Assembly: GCA_049289295.1 (NCBI GenBank)
Contig: JBATLL010000075.1
Coordinates: forward strand, 310,001-374,000
Source of the DNA: BOKV01 sp049289295
GTDB taxonomy: Bacteria > Pseudomonadota > Alphaproteobacteria > Rhizobiales > Rhizobiaceae
Length of the DNA stretch: 64,000 nucleotides
Reading direction: 5' to 3'
Under the pieces are notes generated by a model, which worked only from the letters and a program-made list of their open reading frames with translations, made no database searches and was not told the DNA's origin. This document shows positions 26,330-35,071 of the stretch, piece by piece. The stretch's first letter is position 1. The number at the start of each line of letters is the position of its first letter. The position numbers and the translations under genes were made by a program.

Positions 26330-27157
26330 TCAATCGTTACCTAGCAGCAATCTGTCCATCAGCCATTGCGGCGCAACGCTTCTGATATAGGATATGAAGA
26401 TGGCGGGAACAGTGACTGCATATTGCGCACGCGGGTGCTTTGATACCAGCGCGTGCTGCAGTTTGCGGTACACGGCCTCGGGGCCCAGCCTGAACCTGTT
26501 GACCCCGCCGCCTGCTTCGAGCTTTGCGAGGTGATGACGGTAAGCTTCCTGGTGCACGGAACCGGCAATATCGACATTGCGGTGAAAATACATGAGCGCG
26601 TTGTCGCCGAATTTCGAGGTTATCGGACCCGGCTCGATCAGGCTGACATGGATGCCGCTTTGCGCCAGTTCCATGCGCTGCGTCATCATCAATCCCTCCA
26701 GCGCATGCTTGGAAGCATTGTAGGCTCCACGCCAGCGATATGGGACGAGGCCGAGTATGGAAGAGCAATGCACGATGCGCCCGCTTCCCTGCTTGCGCAT
26801 GTGCGGGATGACAAGTCTGGTCAGTTCATGCGGTCCGAAGAAATTGGCCTCGAACTGCGCCCGGAGCACCTCGATCGACAGGTCTTCAACGGCACCGGGT
26901 TGGCCATAGGCTCCGTTGTTGAAAAGGGCGTCAAGCCTGCCACCTGTCCTGGCCAGGACCTTGTCCAAGGCTGCTTCAAGTGAATGCGTGACGGCATAGT
27001 CGAGATAGATGGCGTCGAGCCCCTCGCGCTGCAAGGCCTCGATATCTGCTTCCTTGCGCGCGGTGGCAAACACTTGCCAACCGTCATGCTTCAGGCGGAG
27101 CGCACAATGGCGGCCGATGCCCGTTGAACAGCCAGTGATCAGAATGGCAGGGGTCAT
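26330..27157 (-). CDS. Short-chain dehydrogenase/reductase
   Basis: The 275-residue SDR has the cofactor motif TGCSTGIGRHCA, NNGAYGQPG in place of the usual NNAG, and the catalytic Ser-Tyr-Lys set in CSSILG and YNASKHALEG. The C-terminal 80 residues are longer than in minimal SDRs, as in the 17-beta-hydroxysteroid-dehydrogenase-like group. The substrate is unknown. The open frame continues 258 codons upstream through the divergent yihY gene, but ATG 27157 starts the Rossmann fold and is taken as the true start. Confidence 0.85.
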   Translation of the reverse strand: MTPAILITGCSTGIGRHCALRLKHDGWQVFATARKEADIEALQREGLDAIYLDYAVTHSLEAALDKVLARTGGRLDALFNNGAYGQPGAVEDLSIEVLRAQFEANFFGPHELTRLVIPHMRKQGSGRIVHCSSILGLVPYRWRGAYNASKHALEGLMMTQRMELAQSGIHVSLIEPGPITSKFGDNALMYFHRNVDIAGSVHQEAYRHHLAKLEAGGGVNRFRLGPEAVYRKLQHALVSKHPRAQYAVTVPAIFISYIRSVAPQWLMDRLLLGND

Positions 27158-27160
27158 TGA

Positions 27161-28066
27161 TTGTGCGCATCTCCCGTCACAGGTTATGAAGTGGTCCAAG
27201 AAAGCAGCCGAGGGCGAATCAGATTGGCCATTCAAGCTTACTTCCTGCGTCACGTGACGTGTTTGCGCAATGCAGGCCGAAGTTTCGGCCGGGATGATGG
27301 CTGGGCGATTGCCAGCCATGTCACGCTGTCCGGGATCATGGCGCTTTTTCCATTTCTGATCTTCTGTGCGTCGCTCGTTCCATACTTCGATCTTGGCGAT
27401 TTTCCCGACACCGTTGTGCATCTCATCTTCGATGTCTGGCCCGCTTCCGTGGCTGGTCCCGTGGCACAGGAAATCCGCACTGTCCTCACCCAGCAAAGGG
27501 GTGACGTGCTGACAAGCGGTGCCGCCGTGGCGCTGCTCTTTGCCTCCAGCGGTGTCGAGGCCCTGCGGCTCGGCCTCAATCGCGCCTATCGCATGGCCGA
27601 ACGCAGGAACATGCTGATTTTGAGGCTGCAGAGCATCCTGTTTGTCGTGATATCGTCTCTCATCGTGATCACGATCGCGTTTCTGCTCGTCCTTCTGCCA
27701 CTTGGCTGGGCGATTGCGCGCAAGCATCTTCCATGGCTTGACAGTTACGAAGAAACAGTAGGTTTCTGGCGCCTTGCAGTATCGGTTCTTGTCCTGATCG
27801 TTGCGCTGGTGACCTGCCACAAGTGGCTGCCAGCTGGAACACGCGGACTGGGCGAAGTCTTGCCGGGTGTGATTGTCACGCTGGTCTGCTGGTTTGCGGC
27901 TTCCCTGCTGTTTGCCGCCTATCTCGAACAATTTGCCACCTATGTTGGCACTTATGCAGGGCTGGCCGGGATCATGATCGCACTGGTCTTCATCTACATC
28001 ATGTCCGTCATTTTCCTCGTCGGAGCGGAGTACAACAAGGCACTGACGGATATGGACGCACGGTAA
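27161..28066 (+). CDS. YihY/virulence factor BrkB family membrane protein
   Basis: The protein of up to 301 residues has six hydrophobic segments and the YihY blocks GWAIASHVTLSGIMALFPFLIF, SSGVEALRLGLNRAYR and GTYAGLAGIMIALVFIYI. The family was once thought to be RNase BN but is now regarded as membrane proteins of unknown function. The start is uncertain: TTG 27161 begins only three bases from the divergent SDR start, and GTG 27191 or TTG 27224 are possible. Confidence 0.82.
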   Translation: MCASPVTGYEVVQESSRGRIRLAIQAYFLRHVTCLRNAGRSFGRDDGWAIASHVTLSGIMALFPFLIFCASLVPYFDLGDFPDTVVHLIFDVWPASVAGPVAQEIRTVLTQQRGDVLTSGAAVALLFASSGVEALRLGLNRAYRMAERRNMLILRLQSILFVVISSLIVITIAFLLVLLPLGWAIARKHLPWLDSYEETVGFWRLAVSVLVLIVALVTCHKWLPAGTRGLGEVLPGVIVTLVCWFAASLLFAAYLEQFATYVGTYAGLAGIMIALVFIYIMSVIFLVGAEYNKALTDMDAR

Positions 28067-28158
28067 CAGTTGCGTGAATAACCAATTGCAGCCACTGCGT
28101 TAAGGAATGCTGCATCTGATCTGCGTAACATTTCGCTCGGCAATCAGGAGTCCAGCCC

Positions 28159-28446
28159 ATGTTGTGGGATCTGTACAGCAGGGACCTAATGGTCATTTTC
28201 TCGTTCGTCTGCACCGCAGCGTTTGTTTGCGGCTGGCTGGCCGACCGTATCATGGGATATTCGGGATTCGGCGTGATCGGCAACTGGTTGCTGCTTCTGA
28301 TCGGTGCCTATGCGGGACTGGCTGGCTACAATCTGGCTGGCTATCGATTGAACTGGGATCCGGTCATGACCTGTGGCGCTGCTGCAGCGGGAGCGACTTT
28401 CATCCTGATTGCCCTGGCAGTGATCAAGTCCATCACAAACACCTGA
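28159..28446 (+). CDS. Small three-helix membrane protein (GlsB/YeaQ-like)
   Basis: The 95-residue protein has three hydrophobic segments near residues 10-30, 40-60 and 68-90. The middle GYSGFGVIGNWLLLLIGAYAG resembles the transglycosylase-associated GlsB/YeaQ/YmgE family, whose role is unclear. The start ATG follows CAGGAG. A glycine-rich and Trp-containing pattern supports a compact membrane bundle. The identification is tentative. Confidence 0.6.
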   Translation: MLWDLYSRDLMVIFSFVCTAAFVCGWLADRIMGYSGFGVIGNWLLLLIGAYAGLAGYNLAGYRLNWDPVMTCGAAAAGATFILIALAVIKSITNT

Positions 28447-28450
28447 AATC

Positions 28451-29344
28451 TCATTCCAGGCCAATTATCCTGCGAATATCCGAAGGACTTGCGCCCGCTT
28501 CGCGGAGATGCCTCAGGGCCGTGCTGGCGCGTGACTTCGACAGTTTCCTCCCGTCTTCGTCCAGAACGAGATCGTGATGATGATAGGTCGGAACCGAAAG
28601 GCCGAACAATTCCTGCAAGAGGCGTTGGATCGAAGTTGCGTGGAACAGGTCCCTGCCCCTGACAATATGGGTGATCCCCTGCAGGGCATCATCCAGTATG
28701 CAGCAAAGATGATAGCTTCCCGGCGCATCCCTTCGCCCCAAAATTATATCTCCCCATTCCAGCGCATCGGCCAGAATGCGTCCTGTCTCATCCTGGGGGC
28801 CATTGCCCTGCTCATGCCAGCTCAACTGGCCGTGGCTGCGATACTCCCTGCCCAGTGATGCAACAGCCTTGCTGCCATCCAGTCGGATGATGCAATCGCC
28901 GCGCGCGATCAGGGATTCCCGACTTGCGTCGTCCAGTTCCCGTTCTCTACCCGGATAGTGCGGAACCCCGTCGGGATCGCAGGGCCAGGGCGAAGCGAGC
29001 GACGACTTTTCTTCGACAAGGCGGCGGATTTGCGCCCGGCTCATGGCGGAGGGATAGGCAAGACTACGCTCCATCAGGGCGTCCATTGCAGCGCCATATT
29101 CATCGCTGTGGCGGGATTGGCGCCTTGGCTCTGCATCCCATTCGAAGCCCAGCCATTCAAGGTCTTCAAGCATCATGCGCTCATTGACAGGTGTGCAGCG
29201 CTGCGTATCCAGGTCCTCGATCCGCAGCAACATGCGCCCCCCCGCCTCCCTGGCGAACCGCAGGTTCAGCAACGCTGAATAAGCGTGGCCCAGATGCAGA
29301 AGGCCGTTGGGACTGGGAGCAAAACGGAAAACGGGTTGGTTCAT
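28451..29344 (-). CDS. gluQ: Glutamyl-Q tRNA(Asp) synthetase
   Basis: The 297-residue paralogue of the glutamyl-tRNA synthetase catalytic core lacks an anticodon-binding domain. It attaches glutamate to queuosine in tRNA(Asp). The HIGH-like motif HLGHA is at residues 17-21 and the KMSKS-like KLSKS is near the C-terminus. Oddly, the zinc-binding cysteines usual in the family after the first helical block (YxCxC pattern) are replaced: the sequence reads AYPSAMSRAQI. The rest of the fold looks intact. Confidence 0.9.
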   Translation of the reverse strand: MNQPVFRFAPSPNGLLHLGHAYSALLNLRFAREAGGRMLLRIEDLDTQRCTPVNERMMLEDLEWLGFEWDAEPRRQSRHSDEYGAAMDALMERSLAYPSAMSRAQIRRLVEEKSSLASPWPCDPDGVPHYPGRERELDDASRESLIARGDCIIRLDGSKAVASLGREYRSHGQLSWHEQGNGPQDETGRILADALEWGDIILGRRDAPGSYHLCCILDDALQGITHIVRGRDLFHATSIQRLLQELFGLSVPTYHHHDLVLDEDGRKLSKSRASTALRHLREAGASPSDIRRIIGLE

Positions 29345-29640
29345 GGCAACAGTCGGGTATCACGAGTTGTATTGTGGAACTGGTCCGCGCAAGAGGAAGC
29401 TTGGCATGGAACGAAAATGCACAGGATTGGACCGGCATTTCAAGCGTTGCCAATGTCTCGCGGCCTTCGGATTGATCCGGATCGATGACAAGAAACAACT
29501 GCGGCTAGCGCGGCAACTGGCATTGGTCTGTCTGGGCGTACAAAGTTTTCCTTGCATTTCTCGCCACGAGCAGCGCCACATCATGCCGCTTGCCTGGCTC
29601 GCGGTCAGCACAAGCCATCTGGAAGCAGGTTGGAGCAGAA
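29345..29640. other. Intergenic region between gluQ and the AlkA-type gene
   Basis: The 296 bases separate divergent genes. Open frames exist on both strands, but none shows a recognisable domain, a good start signal or codon use like the neighbours. The region presumably holds both promoters. I see no RNA gene or strong repeat in it. Confidence 0.5.
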
Positions 29641-30282
29641 ATGGCCATTCGCACACTCGATGACATCAGGACTGGTCTTGAAGCGCTGCAGGAATGCGAT
29701 CCCAGGCTCGTGCCGGTCATCGCTACTGCTGGCGATGTGCCACTGCGTCTATCCACTCCGGATTTTGCCGGGCTCGCCTCAATCATCGTTTCGCAGCAGG
29801 TCTCGAAGGCAAGCGCGGATGCCATATTCGGGCGGCTGTCATCCCTCATCAATCCACTCACGGCGCAGATGCTTGCAGAGGCAGACGACGAATTGCTGCG
29901 CGCAGCCGGTTTGTCGAGGCCCAAGCAACGCACCCTCAGGTCAATCGCGCAAGCGGTCCTGGAAGGAGAGGTTGATCTTCAGGCATTGTGCCATCTGCCG
30001 GCCGACGAGGCGATTACGCGAATGGTTCGCATCAAGGGCATAGGGCCGTGGACGGCGGAGATTTATCTCCTTTTCTGCGCAGGGCATGCCGACATCTTTC
30101 CGGCCGGTGATCTGGCGTTGCAGGAAGCTGTCCGGGTAGCCCACCAGCTTGAAGAACGACCGAGCGACAAGATGCTGCGTGAAATTGCGACAAGCTGGTC
30201 GCCATGGCGTGGCGTGGCAGCACGGCTGCTATGGGCCTACTACAGTGAATTGAAGGGTGGCAGGGAAATCCTGCCGGCGTGA
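29641..30282 (+). CDS. DNA-3-methyladenine glycosylase (AlkA-type HhH-GPD)
   Basis: The 213-residue protein removes alkylated bases from DNA in base-excision repair. It has the helix-hairpin-helix VRIKGIGPWTAEIYLLF and the downstream catalytic Asp in FPAGDLALQ. The AlkA N-terminal domain is absent, as in short Mag1-like forms. The ATG follows GGAGCAGAA. An in-frame start at 29590 adds 17 residues without similarity. Confidence 0.88.
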   Translation: MAIRTLDDIRTGLEALQECDPRLVPVIATAGDVPLRLSTPDFAGLASIIVSQQVSKASADAIFGRLSSLINPLTAQMLAEADDELLRAAGLSRPKQRTLRSIAQAVLEGEVDLQALCHLPADEAITRMVRIKGIGPWTAEIYLLFCAGHADIFPAGDLALQEAVRVAHQLEERPSDKMLREIATSWSPWRGVAARLLWAYYSELKGGREILPA

Positions 30283-30379
30283 AAGCGCGAAATTCCAGTC
30301 AGGCCCTTCACAAGCCTGTCGCAGTAGCTTTAGATGATAACGCCAACGAAACGGACAGAATCGGGCCAAGGAGGTTCCC

Positions 30380-30937
30380 TTGACGATCGCAGTTTCGCCA
30401 GATGCGCACCCGGCATTGGTGCTCAATGCGGACTATCGTCCCTTGAGCTATTACCCGTTGTCGCTCTGGTCATGGCAGGATGCGATCAAGGCAGTGTTCC
30501 TGGACCGGGTCAACATCGTTGCAGAGTATGAGTCAGCGGTAAGAAGTCCGTCCTTTTCCATGCGCCTGCCCAGCGTGGTCAGCCTCAAGACATATATCAA
30601 GCCGAGCCGAAATCCGGCGTTTACCCGGTTCAACGTCTTTCTTCGCGACAAGTTCGAGTGCCAGTATTGCGGTGATCGCCACGATCTCACATTCGACCAT
30701 GTCGTTCCCAGATCGAAAGGTGGCCTGACGACCTGGGAGAATGTCTGCGCTGCCTGCTCGCCGTGCAATCTTCGCAAGGGCAACAAGCTGCCAGCCCAGG
30801 CCAAGATGTGGCCATCCCAGGTTCCGTTCGTGCCGTCGATCGAGGATCTTCACCGCAACGGCAGGCGTTTTCCGCCGAACTTTCTGCATGAAAGCTGGAT
30901 GGACTATCTCTACTGGGACAGCGTGCTGGAGCCGTGA
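30380..30937 (+). CDS. HNH endonuclease family protein
   Basis: The 185-residue protein has a central zinc-bound HNH domain: CQYCGDRHDLTFDHVVPRSKGG, then NVCAACSPCNLRKGN. The N-terminal LVLNADYRPLSYYPLS block is the signature of a widely conserved single-copy HNH family in Alphaproteobacteria. Its role is unknown; nothing nearby suggests restriction or a phage. The start is TTG 30380, five bases after AAGGAGG (30368-30374), which decides the choice. Confidence 0.85.
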   Translation: MTIAVSPDAHPALVLNADYRPLSYYPLSLWSWQDAIKAVFLDRVNIVAEYESAVRSPSFSMRLPSVVSLKTYIKPSRNPAFTRFNVFLRDKFECQYCGDRHDLTFDHVVPRSKGGLTTWENVCAACSPCNLRKGNKLPAQAKMWPSQVPFVPSIEDLHRNGRRFPPNFLHESWMDYLYWDSVLEP

Positions 30938-30971
30938 TGCTGTTTCCAGCGCGCCTGAATACGTTGGAAAA

Positions 30972-31505
30972 TCATCCAGCCGCAGGCTTGTGACCACCGC
31001 TGGCGCGTGCGGCACCCCGAAACGCGATTGCTGCCAGGACTAGCGAGACGATCACGTTCCATCCCGCGAAGGATAGCCCGAGGAACCGGCCAGCCGCCTT
31101 GTCACAGGAGGGTGGGCGCTTGGCAGTCAGGTCGCTGAGCAGATCATTGACATTGGCCGAGATGTTGCCGGCCGTCGCGCCGCAATCGGAAGGTCCCTGC
31201 CACCATCCCCATTCGACGCCGGAATGGTATGAAGCAAGGGCTGCCGTATAGATCAGCAGCAATCCGCAGATTGCCAGCGCGCCACGATTGATGCATTGCG
31301 GCCAGCCTCTGCTGGCGGACAGTGCTGCCAGGAGCGCGACAGGCATGGCGGCATAATAGGGCTCGCGCTGTGCAAGACAGAGCTTGCAGGGGATATAGCC
31401 GCCTATGTGCTGAAACCCGAGAACCGAAGCGATCACGGTCGCCATGCCGGCGAAGAGCAGGAGCGCGGTAAGTATCTGCGGGCGCTGCGTGGATGTGTTT
31501 TGCAT
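30972..31505 (-). CDS. dsbB: Disulfide bond formation protein DsbB
   Basis: The 177-residue membrane protein has four hydrophobic segments. The first periplasmic loop carries the CKLC motif (PCKLCLAQREPYY), and the second loop holds two more cysteines (DCGATAG and PSCDKA), as in DsbB, which reoxidises DsbA with quinone. The ATG is separated from the stop of the upstream DedA-type gene by one base, so the two are likely translationally coupled. No dsbA is in the window. Confidence 0.88.
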   Translation of the reverse strand: MQNTSTQRPQILTALLLFAGMATVIASVLGFQHIGGYIPCKLCLAQREPYYAAMPVALLAALSASRGWPQCINRGALAICGLLLIYTAALASYHSGVEWGWWQGPSDCGATAGNISANVNDLLSDLTAKRPPSCDKAAGRFLGLSFAGWNVIVSLVLAAIAFRGAARASGGHKPAAG

Positions 31506-31506
31506 G

Positions 31507-32088
31507 TCAGAATACATAGCGTACCGCGATGAAGCCGCCAATCAGCAGAATCATCGCAAGTGTGAACATGAGGCCGAGGCGTTTTTCGATGAACAGCCGG
31601 ATGGGTTCGCCGAAATGGTAGAGGAGCCAGGAAACCAGGAAGAAGCGCAATCCCCTGCCAAGGATGCTGACAATCGTGAAAACAACAAAATTCAGGCCTG
31701 TTGCACCCGAGAAGATGGTCAGGACCTTGTAGGGAAATGGTGTAACTGCAGCAAACAGGACACCCCATCCACCCCATGTGTTGTACCATTGCGTCACCTG
31801 GGCAAAGGCGTCTTCCTTGCCGTAGAGGCGCAGGATCGGCTCGCCGATCAGGTCATATAGAAATGCGCCGATGACGTAGCCGAGAAAAGCTCCTGCAACC
31901 GAAGAAACCGTGCAGATGGCGGCGAAGAATATCCATTTTCTGCGCTCGGCCAGAACCATCGGGATGAGCAGGACATCCGGGGGGATTGGAAAGAAAGAAC
32001 TCTCGATGAAGGATATGCCAGCCAGCGCCCAGTTTGCCCTCCTATGGCGCGCGAGGGAAAAAACCCAGTCATAGAGCCTGCGTATCAT
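31507..32088 (-). CDS. YqaA/DedA family membrane protein
   Basis: The 193-residue protein has the VTT/SNARE-associated domain with ESSFFPIPPDVLLIPMVLA near the N-terminus, GYVIGAFLYDLIG, and FPYKVLTIFSGATGLNF. DedA-type proteins are linked to lipid-carrier transport and membrane homeostasis. The ATG at 32088 starts the domain; the open frame runs 65 codons further into the tRNA gene region and is not coding there. It is coupled to dsbB. Confidence 0.86.
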   Translation of the reverse strand: MIRRLYDWVFSLARHRRANWALAGISFIESSFFPIPPDVLLIPMVLAERRKWIFFAAICTVSSVAGAFLGYVIGAFLYDLIGEPILRLYGKEDAFAQVTQWYNTWGGWGVLFAAVTPFPYKVLTIFSGATGLNFVVFTIVSILGRGLRFFLVSWLLYHFGEPIRLFIEKRLGLMFTLAMILLIGGFIAVRYVF

Positions 32089-32246
32089 GATTTTTTCGAC
32101 CTGGATTCCGGTTTGATGGGGAAGGAAATCGAATCTGGCGGAAACTAACCGCACAGGAGGGTTGCGTCCATCGCCTTTGCATTGGGAGCAGGGAATTGCT
32201 GATTGCGATTGACCTTGGCGGGTGAAAACGATAGTTCGCTCCCCGG

Positions 32247-32333
32247 GCCCCTGTGGCGGAATTGGTAGACGCGGCAGACTCAAAATCTGTTGCCTTCACG
32301 GGCGTGCTGGTTCGATCCCGGCCAGGGGCACCA
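32247..32333 (+). tRNA. tRNA-Leu (anticodon CAA)
   Basis: The 87-base gene folds as a class II tRNA. The acceptor stem is GCCCCTG/CAGGGGC with discriminator A and encoded CCA at 32331-32333. The anticodon stem GCAGA/TCTGT encloses CTCAAAA, placing the anticodon CAA at 32281-32283. A long variable arm and a GGTTCGATCCC T-arm follow. It reads UUG codons. Confidence 0.97.
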
Positions 32334-32525
32334 ATGATTGCCGGAGGAAACGTTCCCCGGCCGCTTTTCCCAACAACAACAGCAGTGATTGAACGGGGCT
32401 GGCTTCGCCTGCAAAATCCGGCAAAGAAGCGGCGGGCGGTTTTGACTTTCGCGCTCCTTTGGGCTTTTGTCCGAAAGGCTGCACACAGGTCTGTGCAGGA
32501 GATCGCCAGGAAGCAGGACTTGCAA

Positions 32526-35057
32526 ATGAAATCGACTGGTAGCTGGCGTTTGGCCATGCTGAAGGCAATTGCGGGTTTGCTGCTGCTTGCGAATTTGTAC
32601 GTTCAGGCAGCAGCACAGCAGATGCCCGTACCACAGACACCGGCAACGCAGGTGCCCGTGCAGGGCGAGCCTGTCAAAGCGGGTGCAATTGCAGGTGAGA
32701 CCGGACCTGAAAGTGCACTGGTTTCCGAAGCAGTTCAGCTGATCGAAACCTGGAACCGGTCGCTCGACACGATGTTGCAGGCCATCGGGCGCGATGGTGT
32801 CGCAGACGGCGAACTGGCAGGATTTGCCAGTGAAACAGCCAGCATCCAGGGAGAGGCTGCAAAGACAATCGAGAAGATCGGACCAGTCGTCACACGGCTT
32901 GGCGAGCAGGCGAGTGAACTCGGGGAAGCACCGGTCGAGGAAAGCTCAACCGAATCCGCTGATCTCACCGCCCGGCGCACGGCGTTGAACGACAGGCTGT
33001 CGCGCGTCGATTCGCTGCTCAAAGAAGCCCGTCTTGTGCTGGTGAAGGCGCAACAGGTCGAAAGTGCCGCTCTTTCAAAGCGCAGGGAAAGGTTCGTTGA
33101 ATCGCTGACAACGCGGTCGCGTTCCATACTCGATCCGGTCCTTTGGCAGGAGGCGACCATTGGCACGAAGGGATTCGTGCGCAGCCTGCGGATTGTCGTG
33201 AGCGACTCGGTCACTGCTGCAATCGCAAGGATTGGCGCCGAGCCGCTCAAGGCATTGATCCTTCTGGCCGAGCTTCTGGTTGCGGCACTTGTTTACATCT
33301 TCCTGCGCAATCGCCTGCTTTCAAGAACCAGTCTGCCCTTGACGGGTGTGGAAACACAGACGGGGCAAGCGGAACATCTTTTCGATTTCCTGAGGACAGG
33401 GCTTCTGCCAGCAGCGATGGTTGTCCTATTTGGAAAGCTTGCGGCCGACAGCGGGCTTTTGTCGGGCAGGCTCATCACGCTGATCCTGTTCGCAATTGCT
33501 TCGCTGGCGGTGTTTTTGCTGGCGCTTTCGCTTTTGCGGATATTCCTGCGCCCCTTGCGCCCCAGAAAACGTATCGCGCCATTGTCCGACAATGTGGCGA
33601 AGAAGATCTTTTCCACCGGCGTCGCAGGGCTTTCAACCATTGCCGTGATGCGCTTTCTCAACCTGGCCGCCCTGAACCTGCTGGCGCCTTTTGAACTGTC
33701 CATCGTCTTGAGTGCAGTCATGGCGCTGGCGGCGATTGCAGCGGGCGCCCGAATTCTCGTTCTCTCTGGCAAGGCCCGTTCCTCGCCCAGTCAGGTTACA
33801 GACGGTTCCAGCCGACTGATCCAGTGGCGCCATTTGCGCCCCGTCCTGTGGCTCGGCATTGCAGTGTCCGCCCTCGGTCTTGTCGGTGGTTATATTGCCC
33901 TGGCGGAGTTTGTTGCTTATCAGGCGATTGTCGTGCTGACGGTCTATGCGCTGACCCGCCTGATTTTCGGTTTCATCGATCAGGTGAAGGGCAGGGTGCT
34001 TGATTCGGAAACAGGCAATCTGACCAGGCTTCATGATGCAACGGGCGTGAGTGACGGGAAACTGCGCCAGCTGACAGTACTTTCTTCCGGCTTCCTGCGG
34101 CTTCTCGTGTTCATCGTCGCCGTGGCGGGCCTGTTGCTTCCCTGGGGCGTTCGTACCCAGGAATGGGCGGCGTTTGTCGACCGGTTCTTCTTCGGGTTCC
34201 AGGTTGGCGGTATCACCGTTTCCTTTTCTGCGATCCTGTTCGGCATTCTGGTTTTCTCGGTCGCCATCATCCTGACGCGCGGCGCGCAAAAATGGATTGC
34301 AAGCCAGCTTCTTCCCACTACGAGCCTCGATTCAGGCATGCGCAATTCGCTGGCAACCGTGTTCGGCTATGCCGGATATGTGCTTGCCGCCCTGGTGGCG
34401 ATTGGGGCAGCCGGACTTGATCTGTCCAATCTGGCAATCGTTGCCGGTGCGCTTTCGGTCGGTATCGGTTTTGGATTGCAGAGCATCGTCAACAATTTCG
34501 TTTCGGGGCTCATCCTTCTGGCCGAGCGCCCGATCAAGGCGGGGGACTGGGTTGTCACCGGCGGTGGCGAAGGCACGGTGCGGCGCATATCAGTGCGCTC
34601 GACTGAAATCGAGACATTCGACAATGCGACGATCATCCTGCCCAATTCCACCCTGATCACGGATCCGGTTCTCAACTGGACCCATCGAAGCACGGTGGGC
34701 CGCTTCTCGATTTCGATCGGCGTTGGTTATGATAGCGATCCGGAGCGTGTACGTGACATCCTCATGGGGTGCGTCACTGCCCATGAAGAGACGCTGAAGC
34801 GGCCCGAGCCGCAAGTCATCTTCAGCGATTTTGGTGCCGACGCACTGGTGTTCGATGTTCGTGCATGGCTTGCCGATATCGGCAGGGGCATGGCGGTGAA
34901 GAGCGATCTGCGCTATGCGATCCTGGCTGCGCTACGCCGCGAAGGCATTGAGATTCCCTTCCCGCAGCGCGATATTCACATCAAGTCAGGACTGGCATTG
35001 CCGGAGCTGCAGACAACGAAGCGTCCGGCAGGCAGGACCCGCGAGAAAAAGACCTGA
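32526..35057 (+). CDS. MscS family mechanosensitive channel with DUF3772 domain
   Basis: The 843-residue protein has an N-terminal signal sequence, a DUF3772-type periplasmic region with coiled-coil character (residues about 60-200), many membrane segments, and a C-terminal MscS domain. The pore and beta domain show SVGIGFGLQSIVNNFVSGLILL, ERPIKAGDWV and ILPNSTLI. Large MscS proteins release solutes on osmotic down-shock. The start ATG 32526 was chosen because upstream in-frame codons run through the tRNA. A GCAGGA precedes it. The acyl-CoA synthetase gene starts 14 bases downstream. Confidence 0.88.
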   Translation: MKSTGSWRLAMLKAIAGLLLLANLYVQAAAQQMPVPQTPATQVPVQGEPVKAGAIAGETGPESALVSEAVQLIETWNRSLDTMLQAIGRDGVADGELAGFASETASIQGEAAKTIEKIGPVVTRLGEQASELGEAPVEESSTESADLTARRTALNDRLSRVDSLLKEARLVLVKAQQVESAALSKRRERFVESLTTRSRSILDPVLWQEATIGTKGFVRSLRIVVSDSVTAAIARIGAEPLKALILLAELLVAALVYIFLRNRLLSRTSLPLTGVETQTGQAEHLFDFLRTGLLPAAMVVLFGKLAADSGLLSGRLITLILFAIASLAVFLLALSLLRIFLRPLRPRKRIAPLSDNVAKKIFSTGVAGLSTIAVMRFLNLAALNLLAPFELSIVLSAVMALAAIAAGARILVLSGKARSSPSQVTDGSSRLIQWRHLRPVLWLGIAVSALGLVGGYIALAEFVAYQAIVVLTVYALTRLIFGFIDQVKGRVLDSETGNLTRLHDATGVSDGKLRQLTVLSSGFLRLLVFIVAVAGLLLPWGVRTQEWAAFVDRFFFGFQVGGITVSFSAILFGILVFSVAIILTRGAQKWIASQLLPTTSLDSGMRNSLATVFGYAGYVLAALVAIGAAGLDLSNLAIVAGALSVGIGFGLQSIVNNFVSGLILLAERPIKAGDWVVTGGGEGTVRRISVRSTEIETFDNATIILPNSTLITDPVLNWTHRSTVGRFSISIGVGYDSDPERVRDILMGCVTAHEETLKRPEPQVIFSDFGADALVFDVRAWLADIGRGMAVKSDLRYAILAALRREGIEIPFPQRDIHIKSGLALPELQTTKRPAGRTREKKT

Positions 35058-35071
35058 CCGCAGATCTGGAA

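Noticed and set aside
27158..27931. N-terminal extension of the SDR frame through yihY
   Set aside because: The Rossmann fold starts at the ATG at 27157; the upstream part is antisense to a clear membrane-protein gene.
29307..29663. A 118-codon open frame between gluQ and the AlkA-type gene
   Set aside because: It overlaps the start of both neighbours, has no domain and no good ribosome-binding site.
32253..32525. In-frame extension of the MscS gene through the tRNA-Leu gene
   Set aside because: The extension translates the tRNA sequence. The signal sequence starts at 32526, which fits the family.
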